In this document: positions 54,382-63,150 of the stretch, piece after piece
Position numbering within the stretch: position 1 is the first letter of the stretch
How the letters are laid out: the number at the start of each line of letters is the position of its first letter
Origin: a virus
Virus record (IMG/VR): IMGVR_UViG_3300035703_000077
Location: 1-64,000 of that record
Length of the DNA stretch: 64,000 nucleotides
Reading direction: 5' to 3' (one strand)
Position numbers and translations under genes: made by a program
Notes under the pieces: generated by a model
Database searches by the model: none
Told to the model about the DNA's origin: nothing
Seen by the model: only the letters and a program-made list of their open reading frames with translations

Positions 54382-55431
54382 TTAATTTATTAATCTAAAT
54401 TTATAATTATCATTGAAGTATTCAATAGCTCCGTTTCTTTCAATTTTAAAATTTATAATATAATCTCTATTAATTTCCCAATCAGTAAAATCCAAATCTA
54501 TATAGTTAATATTAGTGGTATTACAGCTAATACGGGAATAATCCGAAAATGGTATTATTATAGTATCCGTTAAGTAATCTCTAATTTCATAGTATGATAT
54601 TTTTGGTAAAGCTCTTTGTTTATATTGATGCGCTTTATTATAAATATTAGTAGGGTATAATTCTCTACCAACAATTTCTATTCTATTTTTAGTATTTACT
54701 TTATAATTTGTTTTTAATTTTGGTACAACTGCTAATTGATATGCTGAATTTAAATTCATCAAACTTCCAGTTGAATATGTAAAATCATTAATTCCAACTC
54801 TTAATCTAGGTGAATGTATAGTGTGTGTTTCTTTACTAAAAAATTGTAATTTTCCATAATCGGTTTGGTCTAAATCAGCAGCATTTGAATGTTTTATTAT
54901 TAATCCATTATTAGGTATTGATCCACTTAACCACCCCGTTACAGCATCAATTACATTTAATTCTGTGTCTCCACTTTGATAATTAAATGATTGGCTAGCT
55001 TCAGGGGCAACAAACCAAACCCCACCCAAACCATCGTCAAACGTTGAAAACGAGCTACCTGTTATTACACCACTACCCCACACAGTTAGTGAATTTGCAT
55101 CCCTATATTTCCACGTAACTCCATATGTGTTTTTATCGTAATCAATTCTACCAGTTCCCATTTCCCAACTTCCTGATATAGGATATGCATATATTGTATA
55201 ATCCAATGGTATTTCATCTACTTGATCAACTCTTAATATTAAGTGTGCAGTCTCAATTGATTGACTAACTAAACTACTAAAATCAAATTGTATTAATGAT
55301 CTTGCGATATTAAAATTGTCAGATCCTGATAAAAATTTACCAACTTCTAATATCGGATCTAGTCCCGTGTTAGATGTTATTGCACCTTTATAAATAGATG
55401 TGTCTTTTGATGGTTTTAGAAATTTATACAT
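54382..55431 (-). CDS. DNRLRE-like baseplate protein
   Basis: The 349-residue protein starts at the ATG that overlaps the stop of gp6 (TGATG), giving MYKFLKPSKDTSIYKG. Its first two thirds follow the DNRLRE pattern of beta-sandwich surface proteins: DTSIYKGAITSNTG, ARSLIQFDFSSLVSQ, ETAHLILRVDQVD, YAYPISGSWEMGTGR, GVTWKYRD, GLIIKHSNAADL. The last part (YYEIRDYLTDTIIIPFSDYS) is different. Such proteins follow gp6 in several T4-like phages of aquatic origin. Likely part of the baseplate wedge or a fibre socket. Confidence 0.72.
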   Translation of the reverse strand: MYKFLKPSKDTSIYKGAITSNTGLDPILEVGKFLSGSDNFNIARSLIQFDFSSLVSQSIETAHLILRVDQVDEIPLDYTIYAYPISGSWEMGTGRIDYDKNTYGVTWKYRDANSLTVWGSGVITGSSFSTFDDGLGGVWFVAPEASQSFNYQSGDTELNVIDAVTGWLSGSIPNNGLIIKHSNAADLDQTDYGKLQFFSKETHTIHSPRLRVGINDFTYSTGSLMNLNSAYQLAVVPKLKTNYKVNTKNRIEIVGRELYPTNIYNKAHQYKQRALPKISYYEIRDYLTDTIIIPFSDYSRISCNTTNINYIDLDFTDWEINRDYIINFKIERNGAIEYFNDNYKFRLIN

Positions 55432-57467
55432 CAAATAATCCTTCCTCTAATATCAGTTTGTGGGAACTTAACTTCAAAAACACATGGGTCTAATGATGGA
55501 TATACTATTTTACCACTAGTTGCCAAATCGATTGGGTATTTATATGGTGAATATAAACCATTACATAAATTATAAATTTTAACATCCTGTGCAGTAGATA
55601 CACCTTCTACAGTTGATAACAATAATTCAATTTCAGAAATATTAATTGGCATATCAAATGTCCAAAAATCTATATTAAAATATTCACGCAATTCATTTAA
55701 ACAGTTAGTTAATACTTCACGTTTGTTATAATTTTGTAAAACAGATATAGTAAAATCCACTCCAATATTTACGATAAACCCGTCTAATATATTTATTGCA
55801 TCAGTTAACATTCTGTGCTCGGACAAATATGTTTTAACATTTTCTTTTATGGCTGGATTTAATACAGCTAAATTTTTATTTATGTCGTAGCCAAGTACAT
55901 ATAAATTGACTGCAAATGGATTATTTCTTTCACTGATTTCAAGTTGTTTATTTCTTAAAAATTCTTCTAATTTTAATTCAACTTGTTGTCTACTATCTTC
56001 CAAATTATCTGGAGTTGATACAAAATCATATATAAAATTTGATAGTTCATTTAAAACACGAGTAGATGCCAATACAGATGATGGTGAATAACTATCAATC
56101 ACACCGTCACCCATCACCGTTGCCTTTGCAACTGATCCGTATTTAGTTGGCATTGACAATGTCCTAACCACATAATCTTGTTTAGTAACAGCTCGGTTTT
56201 GAGTAGAAAAATTAGCCAATGAGTTTTGTTTTATTTCCTCTAACGTTTCTAAACCAGCACCACCCCTTGCAGGTTCTTCATTTTCAACGGCAACGGATGT
56301 TTCAATGGATGATGCTAACCTAGCTTGAGAATCCGTAAGTAATGAAAAATTATTTTCAAATTCTATACCAACAATTCTAACCAAATCACCAATACCCACA
56401 TTTGACTCTACCCCACCACCCACATAATATTTTACAGTTATGTCAGTATTAGATGGTGATTGTCCATACGATTTTATCTTTAAAAATGCAGTTGGATCAT
56501 AAGAAGTACCCATTTGATCAATTGAACTATTCAATCCTAATCCAACATTTTTAAAATTTGGTATAAGTATTTCATCATTTGAATTTGGGTCACCTACACC
56601 AAAATTTATAGATGTAGTATAATCTTCATTAATGCTAACCGTAAATCTTCTAGGAGTTTTTAAAGTTTTTAAAATATAAGGTACAGTATCTCTATATTTA
56701 GAAAGTTCTGGATCATTTATAAATGTGTTTGGATAATCTAGATATACAGTATCTTGTGCTAAATAAGGAACTTCATAGTATTTGTTGTTATTAGAATCTC
56801 TAACATCATAAACTGATATAACATTAGTATCACTTAGTAAAATATTAGAAAATGGAGTGCTTTCTCCAAAATTTACGGTTATTGTTTTTTCAGTTGCTGC
56901 AATTGCTTGTATTTTCTTTTTAACCAAGTATAAGTCTGGTTCATCTGTATTTGGATCAATTCTATATATACTAGTCTCTCGTTCAAATGGATCTGCGAAG
57001 TCCAACATATCTGTGGTAACAAATCTAACCGATGGGTTTGATGTTGATTCAACCGTCATACCTTGCTTAATTCGTAGATAATAAGTTGGATCTGGTACAT
57101 TGTTTGCACCTATTCCTATTGCAGGAACTAATTGATATACAGTTAGATTAACTATCGCAGGTGCCGCAACTCTCGGCTTATATCCTAAAAATTTTGATAA
57201 TGCGAATACATTTAATCTATCTTGTGCATAAGGCATTAAAGACTCTCTTAATGTATCATCCACATAATAAGATAATACATCACCAACATAAGATGCCATT
57301 TCCAAAAACATCATACCAGGGGACGCTTCATTAAAGTCCGTATATGTGTTAGGGAAATAAGTTTTTGCAAACTCTATTAAGTTTCTTTTAAATTGATCAA
57401 AATCCTTATTTAAATACTTAATATCCTTTGATGTTGTTCTAATATTTCTAGATGTTTTTAATGACAT
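55431..57467 (-). CDS. 6: Baseplate wedge protein gp6
   Basis: The 678-residue baseplate J-type protein forms the ring of wedges in the contractile-tail baseplate. The N-terminal signature is FAKTYFPNTYTDFNEASPGM and MFLEMASYVGDVLSYYVDDT, followed by LFKFLGY-like ALSKFLGYKPRVAAP. The middle TGGAE-type segment of the family appears as EEPARGGAGLETLEEIKQNS and NRAVTKQDYVVRTLSM. T4 gp6 has 660 residues. It has an AAGGAT ribosome binding site, follows gp25 by four bases, and its stop overlaps the next start. Confidence 0.93.
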   Translation of the reverse strand: MSLKTSRNIRTTSKDIKYLNKDFDQFKRNLIEFAKTYFPNTYTDFNEASPGMMFLEMASYVGDVLSYYVDDTLRESLMPYAQDRLNVFALSKFLGYKPRVAAPAIVNLTVYQLVPAIGIGANNVPDPTYYLRIKQGMTVESTSNPSVRFVTTDMLDFADPFERETSIYRIDPNTDEPDLYLVKKKIQAIAATEKTITVNFGESTPFSNILLSDTNVISVYDVRDSNNNKYYEVPYLAQDTVYLDYPNTFINDPELSKYRDTVPYILKTLKTPRRFTVSINEDYTTSINFGVGDPNSNDEILIPNFKNVGLGLNSSIDQMGTSYDPTAFLKIKSYGQSPSNTDITVKYYVGGGVESNVGIGDLVRIVGIEFENNFSLLTDSQARLASSIETSVAVENEEPARGGAGLETLEEIKQNSLANFSTQNRAVTKQDYVVRTLSMPTKYGSVAKATVMGDGVIDSYSPSSVLASTRVLNELSNFIYDFVSTPDNLEDSRQQVELKLEEFLRNKQLEISERNNPFAVNLYVLGYDINKNLAVLNPAIKENVKTYLSEHRMLTDAINILDGFIVNIGVDFTISVLQNYNKREVLTNCLNELREYFNIDFWTFDMPINISEIELLLSTVEGVSTAQDVKIYNLCNGLYSPYKYPIDLATSGKIVYPSLDPCVFEVKFPQTDIRGRII

Positions 57468-57471
57468 TTAA

Positions 57472-57903
57472 TTATCCTTCTATTGTAAAAAATACAGACT
57501 CTGTTTCAATATTATCCGTTAATGTATAATTAACTTGAATTCCAACTTTATTTTGGTCTATCATTTCAGGTGAAATATCCACGTCTATACTATCTAAACT
57601 TACATATGGTAACCACGTTTGAAAAGCATTTTCAATTGTAGAAATTATTTGCGTCTCCAAATCTCCATCAATGTTATTAAATAATAAACTATGTAAGCCA
57701 GTTCCAAAATTTGGATACATAACTCGCTCACCCTCTTTTGTGCGAAGTAAATTTGATATATTAGTTTTAATTTGCTCGGTAGATAAATAATTTACATCAA
57801 AGTAACCTTGTTTTCCATATTTTATAGGTAATGATAATCCTAATGGTATATTTTTAAAATCATCACTATCTGTTAATAAACGGGATCCAAGTATATATGC
57901 CAT
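57472..57903 (-). CDS. 25: Baseplate wedge protein gp25
   Basis: The 143-residue protein belongs to the gp25/GPW lysozyme-like fold family found in the baseplates of contractile tails, where it acts as a structural sheath-initiator part and not as an enzyme. Signatures are NISNLLRTKEGERVMYPNFG and TGLHSLLFNN, with IENAFQTWLPYVSL downstream. T4 gp25 has 132 residues. It directly precedes gp6, the normal order in T4-like phages (25 then 6). Confidence 0.93.
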   Translation of the reverse strand: MAYILGSRLLTDSDDFKNIPLGLSLPIKYGKQGYFDVNYLSTEQIKTNISNLLRTKEGERVMYPNFGTGLHSLLFNNIDGDLETQIISTIENAFQTWLPYVSLDSIDVDISPEMIDQNKVGIQVNYTLTDNIETESVFFTIEG

Positions 57904-57905
57904 TA

Positions 57906-58262
57906 TTATTTACCTTTATTAATAGCTTTCATTAGTTCTGAATAATCTCTATTCATAGCCTTTAAAACCGAGCCTTGTGATGCATTAGATGGGTCTATAT
58001 TAACACCAACAGGTACTATATCACTCATATCCATCATCACGCGTGGAGTTGCCATACTTAATGTATTTTGCATAGTTGGCCACTCATCAAAATCATTATG
58101 ATTAATAGTATTGACAGACTCTTTAACTAAAGATTTATTTTCTTTAATAATCTTACGAACCTGTTTAGATACCTCTTCTTTAACAATTAAATTTAATTGT
58201 TTTTTAACTTCTTCTTTTACTAATATTTGTATAGCTTTTACTATTTTATTTATATCACTCAT
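57906..58262 (-). CDS. Small helical protein between the hub and gp25
   Basis: The 118-residue protein has an N-terminal charged helix of repeated KEEV-type segments (IQILVKEEVKKQLNLIVKEE), likely a coiled coil to about residue 45, and a C-terminal part (SMATPRVMMDMSDIVPVGVN, GSVLKAMNRDYSELMKAINK). Related proteins occur next to gp25 in aquatic T4-like phages. Its place suggests a baseplate or hub assembly role. Its helix resembles the cargo tags, but there is no clear L-x-E site at the same position. Confidence 0.6.
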   Translation of the reverse strand: MSDINKIVKAIQILVKEEVKKQLNLIVKEEVSKQVRKIIKENKSLVKESVNTINHNDFDEWPTMQNTLSMATPRVMMDMSDIVPVGVNIDPSNASQGSVLKAMNRDYSELMKAINKGK

Positions 58263-58306
58263 AATAATGTAAATTTATTTAATATAAATATCTAAATATG
58301 AATTTA

Positions 58307-60361
58307 TTAACACTTCACATCCGTTTTAATTGGGGCGTGATATTCAAAATGCCACATCTCATCTACACCAGCACCATCAGCTAAACGAATTGGATTATAC
58401 CAACCAAATTTAGGACCATTGACCGATAACCAGCGATATAATTGCGAGCTATTCCTACCTTTTCTATTGATACCAGGATCACCAGATCCATCAACGACTC
58501 TATACAACTCACCAAAATCAATTGCTAATGCAAGTCCGTGTGGTGATGATCCAGCTTTTGCTACAGTTGCACCACTACCTAAAGATTGTTGATGTTCAAG
58601 GTCTCTATATGCAGACGTAAGTGTCCAGTTTATACCATCTTTTTTTGCAGCAGCTTTCATTGAAAAATATGCTTGAGCAGCTTGTGGGTGAAGTAAGAAC
58701 CAACCACCAGTTCCATTATAGGTGTATCTTGATTTTCCACCTTTTTCTACACCAACTAAATCTTTTACAGGAATTTTAGCATTTTCATAACCCTTACATT
58801 GAAAGTCTTTTGGCATTGGCGGTTTAGTGCCACCCACCTTTGGATATATCACAGCTTCTTTAATATCATTAAGTGGAACTGTTGGTGTATCAATTAATTT
58901 TAAAGCCTCTGTGTTATTTTGAACCGATGGTGCAGCTTCAACTATAGTTCCAAGTGACGGCACCTTACCAGTTGTTTTTACGAAACCTAAAAATTCTTGT
59001 GACTCTTCTAGTGGCGAATCATCACCTGGGGGCGCTTGATCCTTTCCTACTCTAGATACACTTGGGTCATTTCCCGTAAAATTTAATCTACTCAATAGTC
59101 TAGGTAACCTTGCTTTTAAAGCAAGATACTTTGGAATATTATTAGTTGGTCCTGGCAGTGTCTGTGGTGGTGTTGTACCCGTTGCAATATAGTAAATGTT
59201 TGTTATAATTAAGTCTATCAATTCGCCTAACCATTGGTTTAAATCATTACCACGTGGTATATTTTGCAAGTTGGGACCTGATCCTAATATACATCTTCCT
59301 TTGTGACCTGCAAATACTCTAAAATCAAAATTATTGGTAGTTACGTGCCAGTTTCCACCAATGTCACCCGTAATACCCTTTGCCAAGTCCCAACTCCAGT
59401 GCCCATCTGATATTAGCCCTGTATTACCCTTTGACCACATTATCATTTCTTTTGTTTTAGAGGATAAAATAATACGACCTGAATTTATTAAAACTTGGTC
59501 TTCATCTAAAACTTTTGGATAATCTGGAAATGATTTAGGTTTTGTGACAAAATTTGATTTATTTGATTCATTGACAGTTCCAGGTTGAAATGGTAGTTCT
59601 TTTTTACCAGATGACATTATTAATATAGAACCATCTCTATTTATGTCCTCAACTGTAATTTGACCCTTTTTCTTTTGTTTTTTAGACAAGCTATTTTCTC
59701 TATTTCTAATAGTAATAGATGGATACATTTTTTGAGGTTTATTGTCATATCCACTAAATCTAATAGATTGCCCAAATCTAGATTCAATTAAAAAGTCACC
59801 TTCGTATAATTTTAATCTATGTAGTTTATTATCCGTTTCGTAATACTTACCATAATTTTCATCATTATATGGAGAATCCGCACCTTTTGTTTTTGATATA
59901 CCAGTTGATGCGACATTTCCATATTTAGAGGCAGTGGATTGAGCTTGTCCCCCACCATATGTATCATAATATCCCCTAACTTCTTTTAAATTTGTTTTAT
60001 TTGCGGTTTCACTTGGATTTACCACCGTAGTGCAAACTCTATAATATGCACGCCCAGTAGGTGATTGTATTATTTCTACAATTTCATTTTTTACCGGTAG
60101 ATTTATAATATTTCTGTCAAGTGGATATGCTATTTGGAATTGTTCGTCTCGCGTTTTCCAATTTGATGATCTTTTTACCACAATCGCACCAACTACCGCA
60201 GTATCCTTATCAACAACTCCTTGAAGTTTTCTAACTTCAGGGTGTGACTCATCTAATATAACATCGGCAACAGTCGCTAAACTTACGGTTCTATCGTCTT
60301 TGTTAAAATTTGACTTGTTTTCAAATTGTATATTATTTGATATATTATTTAATACACTCAT
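58307..60361 (-). CDS. 5: gp5-like baseplate hub with C-terminal VanY-type peptidase
   Basis: The 684-residue central hub or needle protein has an N-terminal OB-like region (about 50-130, VVDKDTAVVGAIVVKRSSNW, AYPLDRNIINLPVKNEIVEI) and a beta-rich middle. The C-terminal peptidase is of the LAS/VanY type: SAYRDLEHQQSLGSG near 585, SSPHGLALAIDFG near 602-614 with H and D, and WHFEYH near 671-676. This family cuts peptide cross-links of peptidoglycan (D-Ala-D-Ala or related bonds). T4 gp5 carries a lysozyme for the same job, so here a peptidase replaces it to open the wall during DNA entry. A low-complexity linker joins the parts. Confidence 0.85.
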   Translation of the reverse strand: MSVLNNISNNIQFENKSNFNKDDRTVSLATVADVILDESHPEVRKLQGVVDKDTAVVGAIVVKRSSNWKTRDEQFQIAYPLDRNIINLPVKNEIVEIIQSPTGRAYYRVCTTVVNPSETANKTNLKEVRGYYDTYGGGQAQSTASKYGNVASTGISKTKGADSPYNDENYGKYYETDNKLHRLKLYEGDFLIESRFGQSIRFSGYDNKPQKMYPSITIRNRENSLSKKQKKKGQITVEDINRDGSILIMSSGKKELPFQPGTVNESNKSNFVTKPKSFPDYPKVLDEDQVLINSGRIILSSKTKEMIMWSKGNTGLISDGHWSWDLAKGITGDIGGNWHVTTNNFDFRVFAGHKGRCILGSGPNLQNIPRGNDLNQWLGELIDLIITNIYYIATGTTPPQTLPGPTNNIPKYLALKARLPRLLSRLNFTGNDPSVSRVGKDQAPPGDDSPLEESQEFLGFVKTTGKVPSLGTIVEAAPSVQNNTEALKLIDTPTVPLNDIKEAVIYPKVGGTKPPMPKDFQCKGYENAKIPVKDLVGVEKGGKSRYTYNGTGGWFLLHPQAAQAYFSMKAAAKKDGINWTLTSAYRDLEHQQSLGSGATVAKAGSSPHGLALAIDFGELYRVVDGSGDPGINRKGRNSSQLYRWLSVNGPKFGWYNPIRLADGAGVDEMWHFEYHAPIKTDVKC

Positions 60362-60747
60362 AAATTTTTTATTTTATCATTAGTCTCTTTAATGGAATAT
60401 TCTATTTTTTTATTATCATCAAATATACTGTCAATATCAACTAGTAATTGCCGTTTTTCATCTTCCGTTAATAGCACACCATCCGCTGATCCTTTTTTCT
60501 CTGATGTAATTATTTTCTGTGCAACGGATGCTAACCTAACTAATTGCTCATCGTTTTTTATAGATGATTCAATTAAATCAGTTAAAACATTACCAACGGC
60601 AGATAAGTCACCACCAGTTTTAATCATACTCCTTACAAAGTCTATCTGTTCGGATATTTTATTCTTTTTTGTGACTTGGTTGGAGTAAATATCTTTAAAT
60701 AGGTCGCTTAAACTTTTACCTTTAAATAGTTCAAAATCTGTACTCAT
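60358..60747 (-). CDS. Conserved phage protein coupled to the hub gene
   Basis: The 129-residue protein starts at the ATG giving MSTDFELFKGKSLSDLFKDI. An eight-codon extension would lie in the upstream terminator. It is helical and charged (VTKKNKISEQIDFVRSMIKT, LASVAQKIITSEK). Its stop overlaps the hub start as ATGA, so it is translated together with the hub and may help its assembly. The opening is familiar from other T4-like phages, but no function is known. Confidence 0.65.
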   Translation of the reverse strand: MSTDFELFKGKSLSDLFKDIYSNQVTKKNKISEQIDFVRSMIKTGGDLSAVGNVLTDLIESSIKNDEQLVRLASVAQKIITSEKKGSADGVLLTEDEKRQLLVDIDSIFDDNKKIEYSIKETNDKIKNL

Positions 60748-60765
60748 AAATATAAGTATATATAT

Positions 60766-60801
60766 AAACAAAAAATGGAAAGGGTTTAGCTTTCCATTTT
60801 A
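60766..60801 (-). terminator. Intrinsic terminator after the late sigma factor gene
   Basis: A perfect 11-bp stem (AAAATGGAAAG with CTTTCCATTTT) with a 7-base loop is followed on the minus strand by six T. It includes the stop codon of the sigma gene and precedes the hub operon. Confidence 0.87.
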
Positions 60802-61599
60802 ATCATAATCTATAAATTTATATTCGTCTTTTCCAAATTCATATTCGTCTATATAATCTTCATATTCACTATCTATAAATTTTGCTATATTATTTAATTC
60901 AACTATTTTTACATTATCTATATGACCGTGCTCAAAGAAATTATTGGATAGTTTTTTATAATAAAATTTCATAATATTAACAACTTTTGTTAAGTTGTGG
61001 GTTTTACATCCAGTCATTTCTCTAATATAGATATACAAGGCTTTTTTGTTAAAGTTTTCAATATATTGAGATCGCTTTATTAATTCCAAAATTGCGTATG
61101 CTATATCTATTTCACGTTTTTTTGTAAATATAGTTGGTATATTTGTGTCCCAAAACTCAATAAGAAGATTTTTAAATTCCAAATAATCATTAGCTAACTC
61201 TTCATCATAGAAACCATTTTCAACATCCCAACTTTCTGGCATTTCGGAAATGGTAGAGACTTTCTGGTATCGCTTATAATTTTTAATGTCATTTAGCATT
61301 AAATAATTCCTAGCGATTACCGTAAAGTATGAAAACGCCCGTCCCAGTGTAACATCATATTTATCTATTTTCTCAATCAAATTAGATACAACCTCTCGTT
61401 TTATATCATCGGGTGAATCGTCAAAATGAGAAAATCCATAAGTATTTAACACATTTTCAGCTAATTTTTCAAATGGATATTGTATCTTATCTTTATAGAT
61501 TTTTGATTTTTTTATTGGGTCTAATGTATTGTTATACTCAATAATAGCGTTTTGCGCTGTTATACCAAAATAAATTTTTGATTTCTTTTTTCGTGCCAT
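60799..61599 (-). CDS. 55: Late-transcription sigma factor, gp55-like
   Basis: The 266-residue protein resembles the sigma factors that T4-like phages use for late promoters. The N-terminal part reads KIYFGITAQNAIIEYNNTLD and KIQYPFEKLAENVLNTYGFS. The core DNA-melting-like region is GRAFSYFTVIARNYLMLNDI followed by KNYKRYQKVSTISEMPES, which corresponds to sigma region 2. The C-terminal half shows a helical domain (YIYIREMTGCKTHNLTKVVN) and an acidic end rich in Tyr and Asp. It would direct host RNA polymerase to structural genes. The T4 version has 185 residues, so this form is larger. Confidence 0.82.
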   Translation of the reverse strand: MARKKKSKIYFGITAQNAIIEYNNTLDPIKKSKIYKDKIQYPFEKLAENVLNTYGFSHFDDSPDDIKREVVSNLIEKIDKYDVTLGRAFSYFTVIARNYLMLNDIKNYKRYQKVSTISEMPESWDVENGFYDEELANDYLEFKNLLIEFWDTNIPTIFTKKREIDIAYAILELIKRSQYIENFNKKALYIYIREMTGCKTHNLTKVVNIMKFYYKKLSNNFFEHGHIDNVKIVELNNIAKFIDSEYEDYIDEYEFGKDEYKFIDYD

Positions 61600-61605
61600 T
61601 ATGTG

Positions 61606-61851
61606 TTATATATTTTTATTATATTCGTCTATCAATCGCTTAATACTATCGAATGTAGAACCAACATAATCATCTTTTTCAAATAGACCCATACTATCTA
61701 TTTGCACCAATTCTTTGTAAATATTATTTATTTTTATTTTTGTTGATAAATAGATTTGCTCAAGTTTATCCAATTTCTTAAATAAGTTCAACAAACCTAT
61801 TATCAACAAAAAATTTAAAATAAAACTAATTAAAAATAATGCGTAAATCAT
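61606..61851 (-). CDS. Small single-pass membrane protein
   Basis: The 81-residue protein has one hydrophobic helix at the start (residues about 2-23, IYALFLISFILNFLLIIGLL) and a charged cytoplasmic-type tail (KLDKLEQIYLSTKIKINNIY, VGSTFDSIKRLIDEYN). Similar small proteins lie next to the late sigma gene in other T4-like phages, with no known role. A lysis or membrane-remodelling part is possible given the lysozyme-like gene three bases upstream, but nothing in the sequence proves it. Confidence 0.6.
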   Translation of the reverse strand: MIYALFLISFILNFLLIIGLLNLFKKLDKLEQIYLSTKIKINNIYKELVQIDSMGLFEKDDYVGSTFDSIKRLIDEYNKNI

Positions 61852-61854
61852 ATT

Positions 61855-62439
61855 TTAAAGTTCTAACTTATATCCTGAAAATCTAACCATATAATATGTG
61901 ATACTAGTGCCAAATGCATCTCTTGAAACTTGTCCACGCTCAAAGTAAGTAACTATTGACCCAGGACCCCCTAAATGCGCAGCTGCTAATATTCCACTTT
62001 CAGTTATCGGTGTATTATTTATAATCAATACATTTTGCACGGACGTTCCGTCTAGTGTATGCTTATCAATATATGGTTGTAATCTTTCTTTATTTTTTTT
62101 AAGCAATTTTACCATTGCCTCATCCTGTAATCTCGGGTTTTTTAAAAATTCACTATGTGACGTATAAATACCCAAGCCTCTTAATGTTTTACTAGAAAAT
62201 TGATATTTACCTAAATACCCATATCTACTAACTATATTATACCTTCCATTAGATTCCTTTTTACCAACAGCATCCATAAAATCATACAAATCACCACGAA
62301 TTTCATATTCGATAGTATCTGGTTTATAATTTTTTAGAATTTCAGCAGTCAATTCGGGACTAATGGGTTGATTTTTTAAAGCACTATCTGTAAATAAATA
62401 TATAGATAATACTAGAAAAAGTATTTTCAGAATTTTCAT
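61855..62439 (-). CDS. Lysozyme or transglycosylase-like enzyme with N-terminal signal
   Basis: The 194-residue protein starts with a hydrophobic segment (KILKILFLVLSIYLFTDSAL) that looks like a signal or a signal-arrest-release anchor. The enzyme part shows FMDAVGKKESNGRYNIVSRY, with the probable catalytic Glu in KKESNGRY, then GYLGKYQFSSKTLRGLGI and AAAHLGGPGSIVTYFERG. These are features of lysozyme-like lytic transglycosylases, of a form common in Bacteroidota. It would cut glycan strands for lysis. A good AAAGGAAG site precedes it. A 190-base leader lies upstream, unusual here. Confidence 0.75.
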   Translation of the reverse strand: MKILKILFLVLSIYLFTDSALKNQPISPELTAEILKNYKPDTIEYEIRGDLYDFMDAVGKKESNGRYNIVSRYGYLGKYQFSSKTLRGLGIYTSHSEFLKNPRLQDEAMVKLLKKNKERLQPYIDKHTLDGTSVQNVLIINNTPITESGILAAAHLGGPGSIVTYFERGQVSRDAFGTSITYYMVRFSGYKLEL

Positions 62440-62631
62440 CTTTATCTTCCTTTATACTAGTTAAGATTTATATTGTGGAGATTATAGTATTTGAGTTTAT
62501 AATGTATTAATTTTTATATATACTTATTTCCACTTTGATAACTTTTAGTTATTTTAAGTCGAAACCTGCTATCTCCATATTTAAATGGTATACGAAGTTA
62601 TAAGTATAAGAAAACAAAAAAATAGTCATTT
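62440..62631 (-). other. 192-base gap upstream of the lysozyme-like gene
   Basis: This is the longest gene-free gap in the window. On the minus strand, GGAGAT (62571-62576) and ATCTCC (62477-62482) could close a 100-base fold, and ATAACT/AGTTAT with a 3-base loop (62538-62552) form a small inner hairpin. The sequence does not fit a tRNA. It might be a structured leader, but I cannot fold it here. Confidence 0.35.
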
Positions 62632-62889
62632 TTATGATTCACCTGTATTCGTAAAATTAAATATAGAATCTTTAATATTTAACATATCAAATTTATCATA
62701 TTTAACTTTCTTATTGTCAGTGTTCATAAGTTTTCCATTATTATAAAATTGTATTAATTCTTGCTTGAATGAATCTTCATCTACGATATTGTATTTAAAC
62801 ATATATAGCAATAAAAATTCCATTAAAGTAAATGTTTCTGTTACTATTTTTTGTAAATCTTCATTCGATATACCATCAGTATCAGCCAT
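62632..62889 (-). CDS. Small acidic protein, unknown function
   Basis: The protein has 85 residues from the ATG giving MADTDGISNEDLQKIVTETF, preceded by GGGGAG six bases upstream. An ATG four codons earlier is possible. It is helical and acidic with aromatic residues (TLMEFLLLYMFKYNIVDEDS) and ends in a Lys- and Asn-rich part. No family is recognised. The start overlaps the previous gene by eight bases, so the pair is an operon. Confidence 0.6.
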   Translation of the reverse strand: MADTDGISNEDLQKIVTETFTLMEFLLLYMFKYNIVDEDSFKQELIQFYNNGKLMNTDNKKVKYDKFDMLNIKDSIFNFTNTGES

Positions 62890-63139
62890 CAAGCTCCCCA
62901 TTTAAATTTATTTTGAATATATTATTGCTTTCATCTAATTTATCATAAAGATTGTCACCAAATGCAAGTTTGATGCTACTTTCTTGATATCCAATAGCTT
63001 GTGCTAATCTAACACACATTATTTTATATTCCCATATATTCATATTATCTGGTACTATAAATTCTATTTTAGATGCCTCGCGATTTATAAATTCATCATC
63101 GATGTCCAAAAATTCAAAACTTAATTTTGCTTTATTCAT
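62882..63139 (-). CDS. Small protein of unknown function downstream of deformylase
   Basis: The 85-residue protein starts MNKAKLSFEFLDIDDEFINR and has DNMNIWEYKIMCVRLAQAIG, then a short C-terminal part ending in NLNGELDG. No known domain. An AAAGGAT site lies upstream, and the gene follows the deformylase stop by 11 bases. It may be functionally tied to the next gene, whose start it overlaps. Confidence 0.58.
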   Translation of the reverse strand: MNKAKLSFEFLDIDDEFINREASKIEFIVPDNMNIWEYKIMCVRLAQAIGYQESSIKLAFGDNLYDKLDESNNIFKINLNGELDG

Positions 63140-63150
63140 ATAAATATCCT

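Noticed and set aside
62477-62577. Possible tRNA or tmRNA in the gap before the lysozyme-like gene
   Set aside because: A 6-bp end pairing and a GGTTTCGAC segment were tempting, but there is no T-arm, anticodon arm or CCA-like end in the right places.
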